A DNA stretch of 64,000 nt from Bacillus sp. FJAT-45350. Its GTDB lineage: Bacteria; Bacillota; Bacilli; Bacillales; NISU01. The notes beneath the pieces are model-generated. The model was not told the origin of the DNA. It saw nothing but the letters and a program-made list of their open reading frames with translations, and made no database searches. The stretch is from assembly GCF_002335805.1 (NCBI RefSeq), contig NZ_NISU01000001.1, forward strand, positions 2,674,079-2,738,078. The letters are read 5' to 3'. A program made the position numbers and the translations under genes. This document shows positions 26,215 to 35,010 of the stretch, one piece after another; the stretch's first letter is position 1; each line of letters starts with the position of its first letter.

Positions 26215-28071
26215 GTGCGGATTTGGACTGGAGTTATTGTTACAATACTTTTTCTTTGTGGATTTTCATTTGTACTACTACAAGTGACTGCAGAAATGTC
26301 TCACGTAAAATCAATTAATCAAGTACTGGATGACCATGTGAAAATTGAGGATGTTCATCTATCCACTAATAGCTATATACTCGATCGTAATAATGAATTA
26401 ATTTCAGAGATTTATCGGGATTACAACAGAATTTACTTACCAATAGAAGAAATCCCCCCTCTAGTCATACATGCTTTTCTTGCTACTGAAGATAGACGTT
26501 TTTTTGAACATAAAGGCTATGATGCATCGGCAATATTTCGAGCTTTCTTTACAAACCTACGAAGTAACTCAATTGAACAAGGAGCTAGTACTGTTACCCA
26601 ACAGCTAGTTCGCAACTATTATTTAGGTCATGAGCAGACCTATGACCGAAAGTTAAGTGAGCTTCTTTACGCATATCAATTAGAAAAAGTTTATGACAAG
26701 GAAGAAATTATTGAATTATATATTAATACAATATTCTTTCAAAATGGCATTTACGGATTTGAAGCAGCAAGTAGATTTTACTTTAATAAGCCAAGCAATG
26801 AACTAACACTTGGAGAAATTGCTTTTCTAAGTGCGATCCCAAATAACCCTACTCACTATAACCCGTTAAAGCATAGTGATAGAACGATTGAACGTCAAAA
26901 ATGGATTCTAAATAAAATGCTTGAAGTCGAAGTTATTTCAAACGAGGAATTCAATCTCGCATTAGAGGAAACAATTGAATTAAGCGTTACTAGAAAAGTA
27001 GATATGTATCCTGATTACGTAACCTATATTCATCACGAGTTTACACAGCTAGTGGCAGAAATAGACGGGTTCAATGAAAAATTACGTTCAGCAGCTACTG
27101 ACGAGTCACGTAATGATATTCAACAAAAACTAACAATTCGTGTTAATGAACTACTAGAGTCTGGAGTAACGATTCACACAGCGTTAGAACCATCTATGCA
27201 GCAAAAAGCAATAAGTACAGTAGAAAGATACCTCCCACAAGGCGATATACAAGGTGCTGTTACTGTTATTGACCATCACGCACATGAGATTGTCGCGATT
27301 ACTGGTGGGAAAGATTATAAAAAGTTTGATTTCCATCGTGGCTTTCAATCATTTAGACAACCAGGCTCATCAATCAAACCACTACTTTCCTATGGTCCCT
27401 ATTTGGCTGAATATGATGTTCGACTACAAAGCCCTATTAATGCCAACAACTTTTGTAAAAATGGGTATTGTCCTAGAAACTTTGGTGGGGGACAGTACGG
27501 TGATGTGACATTAGAGACAGCCTTTAAGCATTCGTATAATACTCCAGCAGTTCGAATACTAGACCGAATTGGGATTGAAAATGGTTTTAGCTATTTAGAG
27601 AAGTTTTCTTTCAGTCAAGTAGAGTCAGGAGATTATCGACTCCCAGCTGCTCTTGGTGGCTTCACATACGGAATGTCATCTCTTGAAATGTCCAATGCCT
27701 ATACAACCTTTGCAAATAATGGACAATTTCAGCCCTCTTACGGAATTCGTAAAGTAACAGACTCCATGGGAGATACCATCTATGAATGGAATCCAACTAG
27801 TAAAGAAGTTTGGGACATAGCAACAAACGATAGAATGAGAACCTTGCTGTCAAAAGTTCTCACCGAAGGTACTGGTCGAAATGCAGCAATTTCAGGAGGA
27901 TATGCTGGAGGAAAAACAGGAACAACCAGCAGTTACCAAGACCTTTGGTTTATTGGTTTAAACGATAACTATACAACTGGAGTTTGGGTCGGGAAAGACA
28001 AACCCGCCAGCCTCCAAAACATCTACAGCCAAACCCCTCATTTATCGATATGGAGAGAAATCATGAGGTGA
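26215..28071 (+). CDS. pbpD: Penicillin-binding protein 4 (bifunctional class A PBP)
   Basis: This 618-residue class A PBP closely follows B. subtilis PbpD in order and length. It has an N-terminal membrane anchor. The glycosyltransferase domain has ATEDRRFFEHKG (catalytic Glu) and QGASTVTQQLVRN. The transpeptidase domain has SSIK (serine nucleophile, about residue 383), SYN and KTGT. It polymerises glycan strands and crosslinks peptidoglycan at the outer membrane face. I choose the GTG at 26215, seven bases after AAGAAGG, over the in-frame TTG two codons earlier. Confidence 0.93.
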   Translation: MRIWTGVIVTILFLCGFSFVLLQVTAEMSHVKSINQVLDDHVKIEDVHLSTNSYILDRNNELISEIYRDYNRIYLPIEEIPPLVIHAFLATEDRRFFEHKGYDASAIFRAFFTNLRSNSIEQGASTVTQQLVRNYYLGHEQTYDRKLSELLYAYQLEKVYDKEEIIELYINTIFFQNGIYGFEAASRFYFNKPSNELTLGEIAFLSAIPNNPTHYNPLKHSDRTIERQKWILNKMLEVEVISNEEFNLALEETIELSVTRKVDMYPDYVTYIHHEFTQLVAEIDGFNEKLRSAATDESRNDIQQKLTIRVNELLESGVTIHTALEPSMQQKAISTVERYLPQGDIQGAVTVIDHHAHEIVAITGGKDYKKFDFHRGFQSFRQPGSSIKPLLSYGPYLAEYDVRLQSPINANNFCKNGYCPRNFGGGQYGDVTLETAFKHSYNTPAVRILDRIGIENGFSYLEKFSFSQVESGDYRLPAALGGFTYGMSSLEMSNAYTTFANNGQFQPSYGIRKVTDSMGDTIYEWNPTSKEVWDIATNDRMRTLLSKVLTEGTGRNAAISGGYAGGKTGTTSSYQDLWFIGLNDNYTTGVWVGKDKPASLQNIYSQTPHLSIWREIMR

Positions 28072-28114
28072 AGAGACAATTTTGAGTTATGAGTTATGAG
28101 TTATCAATTACATT

Positions 28115-28147
28115 AAAAAAAGTAAGCCAACTGGCTTACTTTTTTTG
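28115..28147. terminator. Bidirectional terminator after pbpD
   Basis: AAAAAAAGTAAGCCAA and TTGGCTTAC with a following T-run form a symmetrical hairpin between convergent genes. Tandem GAGTTAT repeats precede it. Confidence 0.85.
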
Positions 28148-28188
28148 TTTCTATAATTCATCAATCATAAATCATAATTTATAATTCA

Positions 28189-28746
28189 CTAAAGCGGTAA
28201 GCTCGCTATGAAGCTATTGTAAAGCTTCAATAGTGCATAGACTACAGTTAAAGTAAATGTAAACCAAAAAAGTATATGGAAGAAAATCATACCAACAGTT
28301 CCTACAAACGTTAAAGAGTCACTTACTCTGTATACAAAGTAAATAAAGTAAGTAAACGTACAAATTGCAAAAAGCGCTACGAGTAATGTTATGTTTTGAA
28401 CAAGAGCTAAAGAAAGAGCACTTGAAATTAAATAAATCCATGAACCAGAACGAATTTTATGTAAATCATTTCCTTCTTCATCCTTTGAGAAAAATAGGAG
28501 AGAAATTTCTATCGTCGTATCAGCAATTAATTTTAAAGCAGAAAAAAGCATAAAAAAGAAAAGCCATAATAAAAACAAGAAGGTTAGTTTTATACCACCT
28601 TCAGAAAAGAACTCCATCATTCCATCATAAATCCCTAATTCTATTAGTATTCCAACAATATACCCCTCTGTAAATAGGGCAAATGAAATACTAAATAAGA
28701 CAATTGAAAAAAGCGGGAAATGACTTGTTAAATAGGCATTTTTCAT
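28189..28746 (-). CDS. DUF5366-like integral membrane protein (YufK-type)
   Basis: The 185-residue protein has about five membrane segments separated by short loops and one charged loop (FSKDEEGNDLHKIRSG). It resembles the YufK/DUF5366 family of Bacilli by length and layout; this match is from memory and moderate. No function is known. It is convergent with pbpD. Confidence 0.6.
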   Translation of the reverse strand: MKNAYLTSHFPLFSIVLFSISFALFTEGYIVGILIELGIYDGMMEFFSEGGIKLTFLFLLWLFFFMLFSALKLIADTTIEISLLFFSKDEEGNDLHKIRSGSWIYLISSALSLALVQNITLLVALFAICTFTYFIYFVYRVSDSLTFVGTVGMIFFHILFWFTFTLTVVYALLKLYNSFIASLPL

Positions 28747-28830
28747 AATAATATTTCGTCTCCCACGTACATCATGTTATATTTTATCTATTATACTGCA
28801 TCAACTAATTTTACATACCTAAATCATATG

Positions 28831-29001
28831 AGGCCGCTGAAAAAGTGTGATTTTCACTTATTTCAGCGGCCTTTAAGTAATGCGCGAAGCGTTGCCTCTT
28901 TTCAAAAGCGCGCTATGAGTGGTTTTCTCATAGCAAGCGCGCAACGTGCGGAGCCATTACCACTTCTCGAATCGTCTATATTGGACTTTTTCAGTGCCCT
29001 C
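28831..29001 (+). repeat. Dispersed hairpin repeat, copy A
   Basis: It begins with the hairpin GGCCGCTGAAA.../...TTTCAGCGGCC. It continues with GCGTTGCCTCTTTT, an inner stem GCTATGAG/CTCATAGC, and GCGCGCAACGTGCGGAGCCATTAC. The outer GCGTTGC/GCAACG pair replaces the CACTAC/GTAGTG pair of copies D and E, a compensatory change. Confidence 0.65.
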
Positions 29002-29025
29002 AAATCATATAAGTGTCATTTCTCA

Positions 29026-29063
29026 AAAAATCAACAGGCATAATACTACGCCTGTTGATTTTT
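29026..29063. terminator. Bidirectional terminator
   Basis: AAAAAATCAACAGGC and GCCTGTTGATTTTTT form a symmetric hairpin just after the haem monooxygenase-like gene. Confidence 0.85.
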
Positions 29064-29072
29064 TAGATTATA

Positions 29073-29384
29073 CTATTTCGACATTTGATAAACAACTTCA
29101 TATGAATTTAATTCACTACTTGAAGCTGGTCCTTTTTCCTTTGATTCACGCTTTTCTTGATGTGCTCTTTTAAAGGAATCACTTTCCACCCATGCTTGGA
29201 ATGATTCTTTAGAATCCCACTTTGTTAAAACAACTTGCTTTCCATCTTCATTTTCATTATTTAAAAATAGATATTCAATACAACCAGGAACCTTCTTCAT
29301 ATTCTCTGCACTTTTTTCAAAGCGCTGAATCATTACATCCTTACCTTCTTTTGGTACATTCAACTCATTCATAACAACATACAT
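29073..29384 (-). CDS. Antibiotic biosynthesis monooxygenase (ABM) domain protein, HmoA/IsdG-like
   Basis: From the ATG at 29384, five bases after AAAGGAGGAAG, the product has 103 residues. It has the ferredoxin-like ABM fold: MYVVMNELNV strand, a helix with MIQRFEKSAENMKKVPGC, a VVLTKWDSKESFQAWVES segment and a final YEVVYQM strand. The family includes haem-degrading enzymes (HmoA/HmoB, IsdG) that release iron. W-x-S-x-x-x-F-x-x-W is conserved, but the catalytic Asn/His cannot be assigned with confidence, so haem degradation is likely but not shown. The longer frame upstream is ignored. Confidence 0.75.
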   Translation of the reverse strand: MYVVMNELNVPKEGKDVMIQRFEKSAENMKKVPGCIEYLFLNNENEDGKQVVLTKWDSKESFQAWVESDSFKRAHQEKRESKEKGPASSSELNSYEVVYQMSK

Positions 29385-29540
29385 GCATTCTTCCTCCTTT
29401 ATGTAACTTACCTTCATTATACACAAGCACAGATTCTTCACAAAATGAATAACGTTTTGCATTCACAGCCCAATCATAATACACTATAATAAAGATGGAC
29501 TATTTTTGGACTAACTATGTAACAAGGGAGGCAGACATTC

Positions 29541-29630
29541 ATGGGCACGTTATTAATTTTAGGTGTTTGTGTGGCGTTTTTATCAGCTATCTTTACTGCT
29601 GGTTATGATACTAACCCACGTAAAAATTAA
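29541..29630 (+). CDS. Small single-pass membrane protein, 29 aa
   Basis: An ATG ten bases after AAGGGAGGC opens MGTLLILGVCVAFLSAIFTA followed by GYDTNPRKN. It is one hydrophobic helix with a short polar tail. Small membrane ORFs of this kind are conserved in Bacilli, but I cannot name it. The RBS and composition make it a real gene. Confidence 0.6.
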   Translation: MGTLLILGVCVAFLSAIFTAGYDTNPRKN

Positions 29631-29640
29631 ATAAGTAAAA

Positions 29641-29757
29641 TGCGTAGCATCATTTCTTAAAAACAATAAGTGAAGCCACTACTTCCTTTGAGCCTAACAG
29701 CAATTACTTTTTGCTGTTAGGCGTGTAGTGCGCGGATCCGTTTTCCCTTTTAAACTT
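29641..29757 (+). repeat. Dispersed hairpin repeat, copy E
   Basis: Outer stem CCACTAC/GTAGTG encloses CTTTGAG and an inner stem CCTAACAGC/GCTGTTAGG, followed by GCGCGGATCCG. Same layout as copies B and D with a different inner stem. Confidence 0.6.
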
Positions 29758-29781
29758 ATCTTCACGCCAAAGTCAAATCTC

Positions 29782-30255
29782 CTACTCTAATCCTTCAAAC
29801 CCCTGTTGACGTATTGCCTCATAAATTACAATTGCAGCTGTATTTGATAAATTTAAAGAACGAACTTTATCAGTTTGTGGGATCTTTAAGCAAAAATCCT
29901 TTCTTTCCTCAAGTATCTCATTCGGTAATCCTGTCGTTTCCCTACCAAATATAAAGAAAATTTCCTTGTCCTTATCACTATAATCAAAGTCACTATAATA
30001 CTTTGTCCCAACTGTTTCAATAAAGTAAAAGATCCCCTTTTTATACGTAGAAAACAGCTCGTCCATCGAATCATAATAATGAATTTTCACATCTGGCCAG
30101 TAGTCACAGCCTGCTCGCTTTAACATCTTATCGTCCGTCGAAAAGCCTAACGGTCGTATTAAATGTAGTTGTGTATTCGTTCCTACACACGTTCTAGCAA
30201 TATTTCCTGTATTTGCAGGAATTTCAGGTTGATACAATACAATATGTAATCCCAA
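29782..30255 (-). CDS. trmL: tRNA (cytidine(34)-2'-O)-methyltransferase
   Basis: The 157-residue protein is a minimal SPOUT methyltransferase (CspR/TrmL). It begins LHIVLYQPEIPANTGNIART and has the FIFGRETTGLP motif and the SLNLSNTAAIVIYE knot that binds S-adenosylmethionine. It methylates the wobble base ribose of tRNA-Leu isoacceptors. It belongs to the yhbA-yhbB-cspR neighbourhood known from B. subtilis. Confidence 0.93.
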   Translation of the reverse strand: MGLHIVLYQPEIPANTGNIARTCVGTNTQLHLIRPLGFSTDDKMLKRAGCDYWPDVKIHYYDSMDELFSTYKKGIFYFIETVGTKYYSDFDYSDKDKEIFFIFGRETTGLPNEILEERKDFCLKIPQTDKVRSLNLSNTAAIVIYEAIRQQGFEGLE

Positions 30256-30366
30256 TCTATTACACCTCTATTTCATTTCAATAAGTATTAATTTTACTAA
30301 ACAATTTCCATATAACAAAATTATTATAGCACTGTTCTTATTAATTGTCGTAGGTCAAAGTAGACA

Positions 30367-30396
30367 TCGAGGTTGTTTCGCAGTGAAACAACCTCG
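30367..30396 (-). terminator. Terminator of yhbB
   Basis: CGAGGTTGTTTC and GAAACAACCTCG form a 12-bp perfect stem with a five-base loop directly after the yhbB stop. Confidence 0.7.
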
Positions 30397-30401
30397 AAAA
30401 G

Positions 30402-31289
30402 CTAGACTATTTGAAAAAATTTATATTTAATATTTGGAGTCCATGCTGTTGAGTCTTCATACTTCCAGTAACGCATTCGGCTATTAGTCGTTTGTGCATT
30501 GACTAAAGGCTCTCCATTCGCATCTTTGTCTACGACAATCGTTGTATGTTGCCATCTGCCATCTCCATTAAAATCATAGCAAATCACATCACCTGGAGAT
30601 AATTCCTTAGCAGAGTGCATTTCCTTTCCTCTTAACCCTGATGTAGCACCACTTAAATACCATCGTAACGAATGTGCCACAGACCAGCTAAAGCTCCAGT
30701 TATTATCTCGATACCACCATCCTTTAGAACGATTGGGATACCCTGTCATTGGTGCTCCACCAGCTCGTAAACATTGAGAAATAAAATTTGTACAATTATC
30801 CTGAAATTTTCTATACTGTGGATTATAATCATTCCACCAACGTTCTGCATATCTTACAGCTTCTCTTCTATCATAAGTGAATCGCTCTAGTCCCTCTTCA
30901 AAATCTTCCCTTTCAATCGTTCCTATTTCCTCGTCATACTCTTTAATAACTTCAATATCATCTTTTAGCTCACCATTCCTGAAAGTTGCTTTACGCTCTT
31001 GTTGGTATTCTTCAATATAATGTTGTTCATTTTTTTCTTTAATTAAATGTTGAAAATGAAGCAAATAACTTAACACTGTCTCATTATCAGTATGCTGTTG
31101 TGAAATAACCTGACCATTGACAATCGACTTAACAATGTTTGCATTCCTATTTCTACATTGTTTCTTTTTCCGAAGAAGACATTCATGCTCAGCTATATTT
31201 ACATGCCTACACCTCTCTTCACTTTTATTAACAAACCATTGATTTCGTTCCTCAGCTAATTCTTTAATGATTCGTATATTCTGACTCAT
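30402..31289 (-). CDS. yhbB: Amidase-domain protein YhbB
   Basis: The product has 295 residues from the ATG at 31289 (GGAGGGG five bases upstream). Another ATG at 31340 with AGGAG is also possible and would add 17 residues. The C-terminal half is the Amidase_6 domain. It has DNCTNFISQCLRAGG (candidate catalytic Cys), GWWYRDNNWSFSWS, and WQHTTIVVDKD with the histidine, a papain-like peptidoglycan amidase layout. The N-terminal half is helical and charged. No signal peptide is visible, so the place of action is unclear. Confidence 0.85.
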   Translation of the reverse strand: MSQNIRIIKELAEERNQWFVNKSEERCRHVNIAEHECLLRKKKQCRNRNANIVKSIVNGQVISQQHTDNETVLSYLLHFQHLIKEKNEQHYIEEYQQERKATFRNGELKDDIEVIKEYDEEIGTIEREDFEEGLERFTYDRREAVRYAERWWNDYNPQYRKFQDNCTNFISQCLRAGGAPMTGYPNRSKGWWYRDNNWSFSWSVAHSLRWYLSGATSGLRGKEMHSAKELSPGDVICYDFNGDGRWQHTTIVVDKDANGEPLVNAQTTNSRMRYWKYEDSTAWTPNIKYKFFQIV

Positions 31290-31428
31290 TCTGCCCCTCC
31301 ATTCAATCATACTCATTACAAGATATGTAGATCTCTTCATAAAAAGTAGTCTCCTACAAAAAGAGGAAAAGCTCTAGATTATTCAATAGAACAAAATCCG
31401 CAGAGAACTTTTGAAAATTTTTCCTAAA

Positions 31429-31467
31429 GCAAAAAAGCCAACTCAACTTATTACGTTGAATCAGCTT
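31429..31467 (-). terminator. Terminator of ogt
   Basis: GCTGATTCAAC and GTTGAGTTGGC pair imperfectly around TTACG-type loop, followed by TTTTTT on the minus strand. Confidence 0.65.
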
Positions 31468-31473
31468 TTCCTG

Positions 31474-32004
31474 TTACGATATTTTTTCTAATGCCCCTTC
31501 TAAATGAAGAAGCGTTTGCTTTTTATCAAGTCCACCACCATATCCAACCATCGCACCATTGCTGCCAATAACTCTGTGACACGGTATTATAATTGGTAAT
31601 GGATTTTGGTTATTTGCACCACCAATTGCTCTCACTGCTTTAGGTGCACCTATGTTGAGTGCCACTTGCTTATAAGACTTTGTTTCGCCATATCCGATTT
31701 CTTGTAATGCTTTCCAAACTGTTTTTTGAAAATTCGTTCCAATTATATCTAATGGAAGGTCAAAGGAATATCTACCACCTAAAAAGTATTCATTCAGCTG
31801 TTGAATGACTGAACTATTTTTTTCAAAGTCTCGAATCATTTCTCCTTTGATTCCATGTTTCTTAAACCTGCCCTTAATTGTTGGAATTGTACATTCAGCC
31901 ATACCAAAATGAATATGACAAAGCCCTTTTTCTGTGGACACAATCGTTAACTTTCCTATTGGGCTATCCATTTCTTCATAGTATAGAAATGACTGTTTTG
32001 TCAT
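31474..32004 (-). CDS. ogt: Methylated-DNA--protein-cysteine methyltransferase
   Basis: The 176-residue suicide enzyme removes methyl groups from O6-methylguanine. It has the active-site PCHRVIGSNG motif, the helix-turn-helix ALQEIGYGETKSYKQVA and the GGANNQNPLPII asparagine hinge. The ATG at 32004 follows GGAAGGGA and is preferred to the longer frame. It lies just downstream of queG with 50 bases between, so it may be cotranscribed. Confidence 0.92.
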   Translation of the reverse strand: MTKQSFLYYEEMDSPIGKLTIVSTEKGLCHIHFGMAECTIPTIKGRFKKHGIKGEMIRDFEKNSSVIQQLNEYFLGGRYSFDLPLDIIGTNFQKTVWKALQEIGYGETKSYKQVALNIGAPKAVRAIGGANNQNPLPIIIPCHRVIGSNGAMVGYGGGLDKKQTLLHLEGALEKIS

Positions 32005-32054
32005 CCTACATCCCTTCCTTCCAAATCCTGTTTCCATGTTTCCATTTCATTCAG

Positions 32055-33188
32055 CTATTCGTCTATTATAGAAAGTCCCTTTTCAATTTCTCTTAGGACT
32101 TCTTCGTCTTTTTCTGTAGTCCTAGCTTCGTATAATGCTTCTTTAACCCCTTCACCACCAATAGTTCCAAGCGCCCACGCTGCTGTTCCTCTTATAACTG
32201 GTCGTGGATCTTTCTTTAATAGATCTTGAAGTGGGTTGATTGCATTTCTATCTTTATAATGAGCTAAAGCAATTATCGCATTTCTTTGAATTGGTTTCTT
32301 TCCTCTCCATGATCCTGATATATGCCCAAATTTCTCTTTAAATTCCCGGTTACTCATGGAAAGTAGTGGAATCAATACCGGTTTTGCTATTTCAGGATCT
32401 GGCTCCATTTCTTTATGAAGATGATAGTCCTTTCCCTTATTTTCTGGACAGACCTGTTGACATGTGTCACAACCATATAATCTGTTCCCTAACTTCTTTC
32501 GATATTGCTCTGGTAAAAATCCTTTTGTCTGTGTTAAAAAAGCGATGCATTTAGTAGAATCCAATTGTCCCCCTTGGATTAAAGCACCTGTTGGACATGC
32601 GTCCACACATCGATTACACGTACCACACTGTTCTGTCACTGGTGTATCTGGAGCAAAAGAAATCGTCGTTATTAGCTCTCCTAAATATACATAGCTTCCG
32701 AATTCTGGGGTTATGATGGCGCAATTCTTTCCACTCCAACCTATCCCTGCACGCTCTGCTACTGCCCGGTCTGCTAGTTCACCTGTATCAACCATAGAAG
32801 CTACTCTAGCATTTGGGACACGTGAAATGATAAACTCCTCAAGTAATTGAAGCTTCTCTCTCAATACGTGGTGATAGTCCCTACCCCATGAGGCCCGACA
32901 AAAAACTCCTCTACGGGATGCTTTCGTACTTTTCGGTGCATCATACATTTTTGAAGGATATGCTAATGCGATTGAAATGATTGATTTAGCCTCTTCTAAA
33001 ATTTTTTCAGGATGAGTTCTCTTTTCAATATCTGGCTCTTCAAACCCTGATTGATAGCTTAGCTCCTGCTGTGTCTGTAAACGACTTTTTAATTGTATGA
33101 AAGGATCTGCACTGGCAAAACCAATTTTATCGATTTCAATACTTTTACTATATGCAACTATCTCTTCTTTTAATTGGGCATTCATCAT
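32055..33188 (-). CDS. queG: Epoxyqueuosine reductase
   Basis: The 377-residue iron-sulphur, cobalamin-dependent enzyme performs the last step of queuosine synthesis on tRNA. Two [4Fe-4S] motifs are visible, CGTCNRCVDACP and CDTCQQVCP, and the family N terminus with RGVFCRASWGRDYH is present. A HEAT-like repeat tail (NPLQDLLKKDPRPVIRGTAA) is the extended form found in Bacilli. The start is the first of two ATGs at 33188 behind AAGGAGG. In B. subtilis this gene is yhbA. Confidence 0.94.
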   Translation of the reverse strand: MMNAQLKEEIVAYSKSIEIDKIGFASADPFIQLKSRLQTQQELSYQSGFEEPDIEKRTHPEKILEEAKSIISIALAYPSKMYDAPKSTKASRRGVFCRASWGRDYHHVLREKLQLLEEFIISRVPNARVASMVDTGELADRAVAERAGIGWSGKNCAIITPEFGSYVYLGELITTISFAPDTPVTEQCGTCNRCVDACPTGALIQGGQLDSTKCIAFLTQTKGFLPEQYRKKLGNRLYGCDTCQQVCPENKGKDYHLHKEMEPDPEIAKPVLIPLLSMSNREFKEKFGHISGSWRGKKPIQRNAIIALAHYKDRNAINPLQDLLKKDPRPVIRGTAAWALGTIGGEGVKEALYEARTTEKDEEVLREIEKGLSIIDE

Positions 33189-33299
33189 TTCTTCTCCTCC
33201 TTTCACAAAAAATATTTATATTAGTACATAAATATAAATTAAAGGATTGTTCACTTTATATGGTAAAATAATGTCACAAAATTCTAATGAGGTGACACA

Positions 33300-33965
33300 A
33301 TGCAAGATGTTTCTATAGGCAGTAAGCTTAAAGAGCTTATCCCTGGCTTCAAAATTGGATTTATTTATTATCATGATATCGTTATCGGAGCATCACCACA
33401 AATGTTAAAAGGAAGACTCCTTTTCTTTCAAGAAGAATTAGCTCTAACGCTACAGGACAAAGAACTGGCAAGTTTTAATGGGATTAATACTTGGCGCTCT
33501 ATTTTTAAGAAGGTTGGTACGGATCCAGCTCGCTATCGTCCTTCCTCAGAAGCGTTATACCGACGAATAAAAAAAGGTCATACATTAGCTCCAATAAACT
33601 CAGCAGTAGACTTAAATAACTTCTTCTCATTAAAATACGAAATACCTTTTGGAATTTATAATCTTGATAAGATAACAGCACCTATTGAGGTACGTATTGG
33701 TTCGGAAAACGACCAGTATCTTGGTATCAATGAGCGAACAAATGATATGACTAACAAAATAGTATCAGCAGATGACAAAGGAGCATTTGGAAGTCCAATA
33801 GTTGATTCCCGAAAAACAATGGTCACTGATGAAACAACGTCTGCCTTACATATCGTCTATTTACAGCACACTATGGACGCTGTCGAAGCAAATGAATTAT
33901 TGACTTCTGTTGCGAAAATGTTCACAGATGTACATGGTGGAAATTACAATATTTTGTTAAAATAA
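33300..33965 (+). CDS. B3/B4 tRNA-binding domain protein
   Basis: The 221-residue protein consists of the B3/4 domain of phenylalanyl-tRNA synthetase beta. It shows WRSIFKKVGTDPARYRPSSEALYRR, NSAVDLNNFFSLKYEIPFGIYN and VTDETTSALHIVYL. Stand-alone B3/4 proteins are thought to check or hydrolyse misacylated tRNA or related amino-acid adducts, but the substrate is unknown. GAGGTGAC precedes the ATG. It is divergent from queG. Confidence 0.85.
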   Translation: MQDVSIGSKLKELIPGFKIGFIYYHDIVIGASPQMLKGRLLFFQEELALTLQDKELASFNGINTWRSIFKKVGTDPARYRPSSEALYRRIKKGHTLAPINSAVDLNNFFSLKYEIPFGIYNLDKITAPIEVRIGSENDQYLGINERTNDMTNKIVSADDKGAFGSPIVDSRKTMVTDETTSALHIVYLQHTMDAVEANELLTSVAKMFTDVHGGNYNILLK

Positions 33966-34040
33966 ACCTATAGATTAAATGTAGCGTTATTCTCCCTACA
34001 TGTTTACCTATAACCTTTTATGAAAAGTTGATTATACCAT

Positions 34041-34065
34041 GTTTAACAATGCTTAATTAAGGTAA
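34041..34065 (+). promoter_or_regulatory. Possible sigma-B promoter of dps
   Basis: GTTTAA, 13 bases, AGGTAA approximates the sigma-B pattern GTTTAA-N13-GGGTAT about 35 bases before the dps start. dps is sigma-B controlled in B. subtilis. The -10 half is a weak match. Confidence 0.4.
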
Positions 34066-34099
34066 AAGTAAATTGAAAGTAATGGAAGGAAAGGTGATT

Positions 34100-34543
34100 A
34101 TGATGAGTCAAGAAAAAGTATCTACAGTCATTAACAAACAAATCGCAAACTGGAGTGTTTTATTCACAAAGCTTCACAACTATCACTGGTATGTAAAAGG
34201 TCCTGCTTTCTTCACTTTACATGACAAATTCGAAGAGCTTTATAATGAAGCGGCTTTACACATTGATGAATTAGCAGAACGTTTACTTGCTTTAAAAGGA
34301 ACACCTGTTGCAACTCTTAAAGAGTTTTTAGAGACTGCATCAGTTCAAGAAGCAAAAGGTGGAGAAACAGCTGATGATATGGTAGGTGAAATTGTTAAAG
34401 ACTTCGATACAATGATTGAAGAACTAAAAGATGGTATGGAAGCTGCTGACTCTCTTGGAGATGAAACAACAGCAGACATGCTATTAGCTATCCATCAATC
34501 ATTAGAAAAACACAACTGGATGCTACGCTCATTCCTAAAATAG
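34100..34543 (+). CDS. dps: Dps-family DNA-protection/iron-storage ferritin
   Basis: The 147-residue mini-ferritin has the Dps ferroxidase signature [20 protein letters not shown] followed by [19 protein letters not shown], with the His, Asp and Glu residues that form the inter-subunit iron site. It forms dodecamers that oxidise and store iron and shield DNA during stress. Start at the first of two adjacent ATGs (34100) after GGAAAGGTGATT. It could answer to sigma-B or PerR; a sigma-B-like promoter is seen, a PerR box is not. Confidence 0.9.
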   Translation: MMSQEKVSTVINKQIANWSVLFTKLHNYHWYVKGPAFFTLHDKFEELYNEAALHIDELAERLLALKGTPVATLKEFLETASVQEAKGGETADDMVGEIVKDFDTMIEELKDGMEAADSLGDETTADMLLAIHQSLEKHNWMLRSFLK

Positions 34544-34589
34544 AAAACAACTCGTTTTCTATTTGGACAAGCTACACAACTAACAAATG

Positions 34590-34626
34590 CCCCTCAGGAT
34601 TTTTAATAATCCTAAGGGGCATTTTT
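34590..34626 (+). terminator. Terminator of dps
   Basis: GCCCCTCAGGATT and AATCCTAAGGGGC form a stem with TTTTTAT following. Confidence 0.85.
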
Positions 34627-34631
34627 ATATC

Positions 34632-34950
34632 CTACTTACGCTCATATGAAAATTCACTCGTCGTAATTGTCAACTGTTCAACTGTTCCTACCATCTCCTG
34701 CATTCCTCCAGAAATTTGATTAAGAACAGAAGATACAAATTCTAACTCATCTTCAAGCATAATATTTTTTTCTTTATTGTTTTGCATATTATCTACTATG
34801 TTTTCAAAGTATTGATTAATCTCACGAATGCCATTTGTCCCCTCATCAATACCATTATGAATTAGATGAATTGAATTTGAAACATTAGATACTTGTTTAG
34901 TTGTCGTTTCACAGTATAGAACTATAGTCCCTACCTCTTTATATATTTGA
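34632..34950 (-). pseudogene. Methyl-accepting chemotaxis protein 3' remnant
   Basis: The C-terminal 85 or so codons (TTKQVSNVSNSIHLIHNGI, then GIREINQYFENIVDNMQ and ISGGMQEMVGTVEQL) read like the cytoplasmic end of an MCP signalling coiled coil. The hairpin tip, sensor and membrane domains are absent, and the upstream part of the frame is unrelated and overlaps the next gene's leader. It is a decayed fragment without a start. Confidence 0.6.
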
Positions 34951-35010
34951 AAGCTAATGAAAGTAATATTAAGATACATAATAGAAGGTTTTATTAGGAG
35001 GTTGGTTGAA

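Larger units (their letters stand above)
28747..29072. other. Intergenic region holding repeat copy A and a terminator
   Basis: No gene; the short plus-strand frames here are repeat sequence. The region consists mainly of repeat copy A (28831-29001) and the haem-monooxygenase terminator. Confidence 0.55.
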
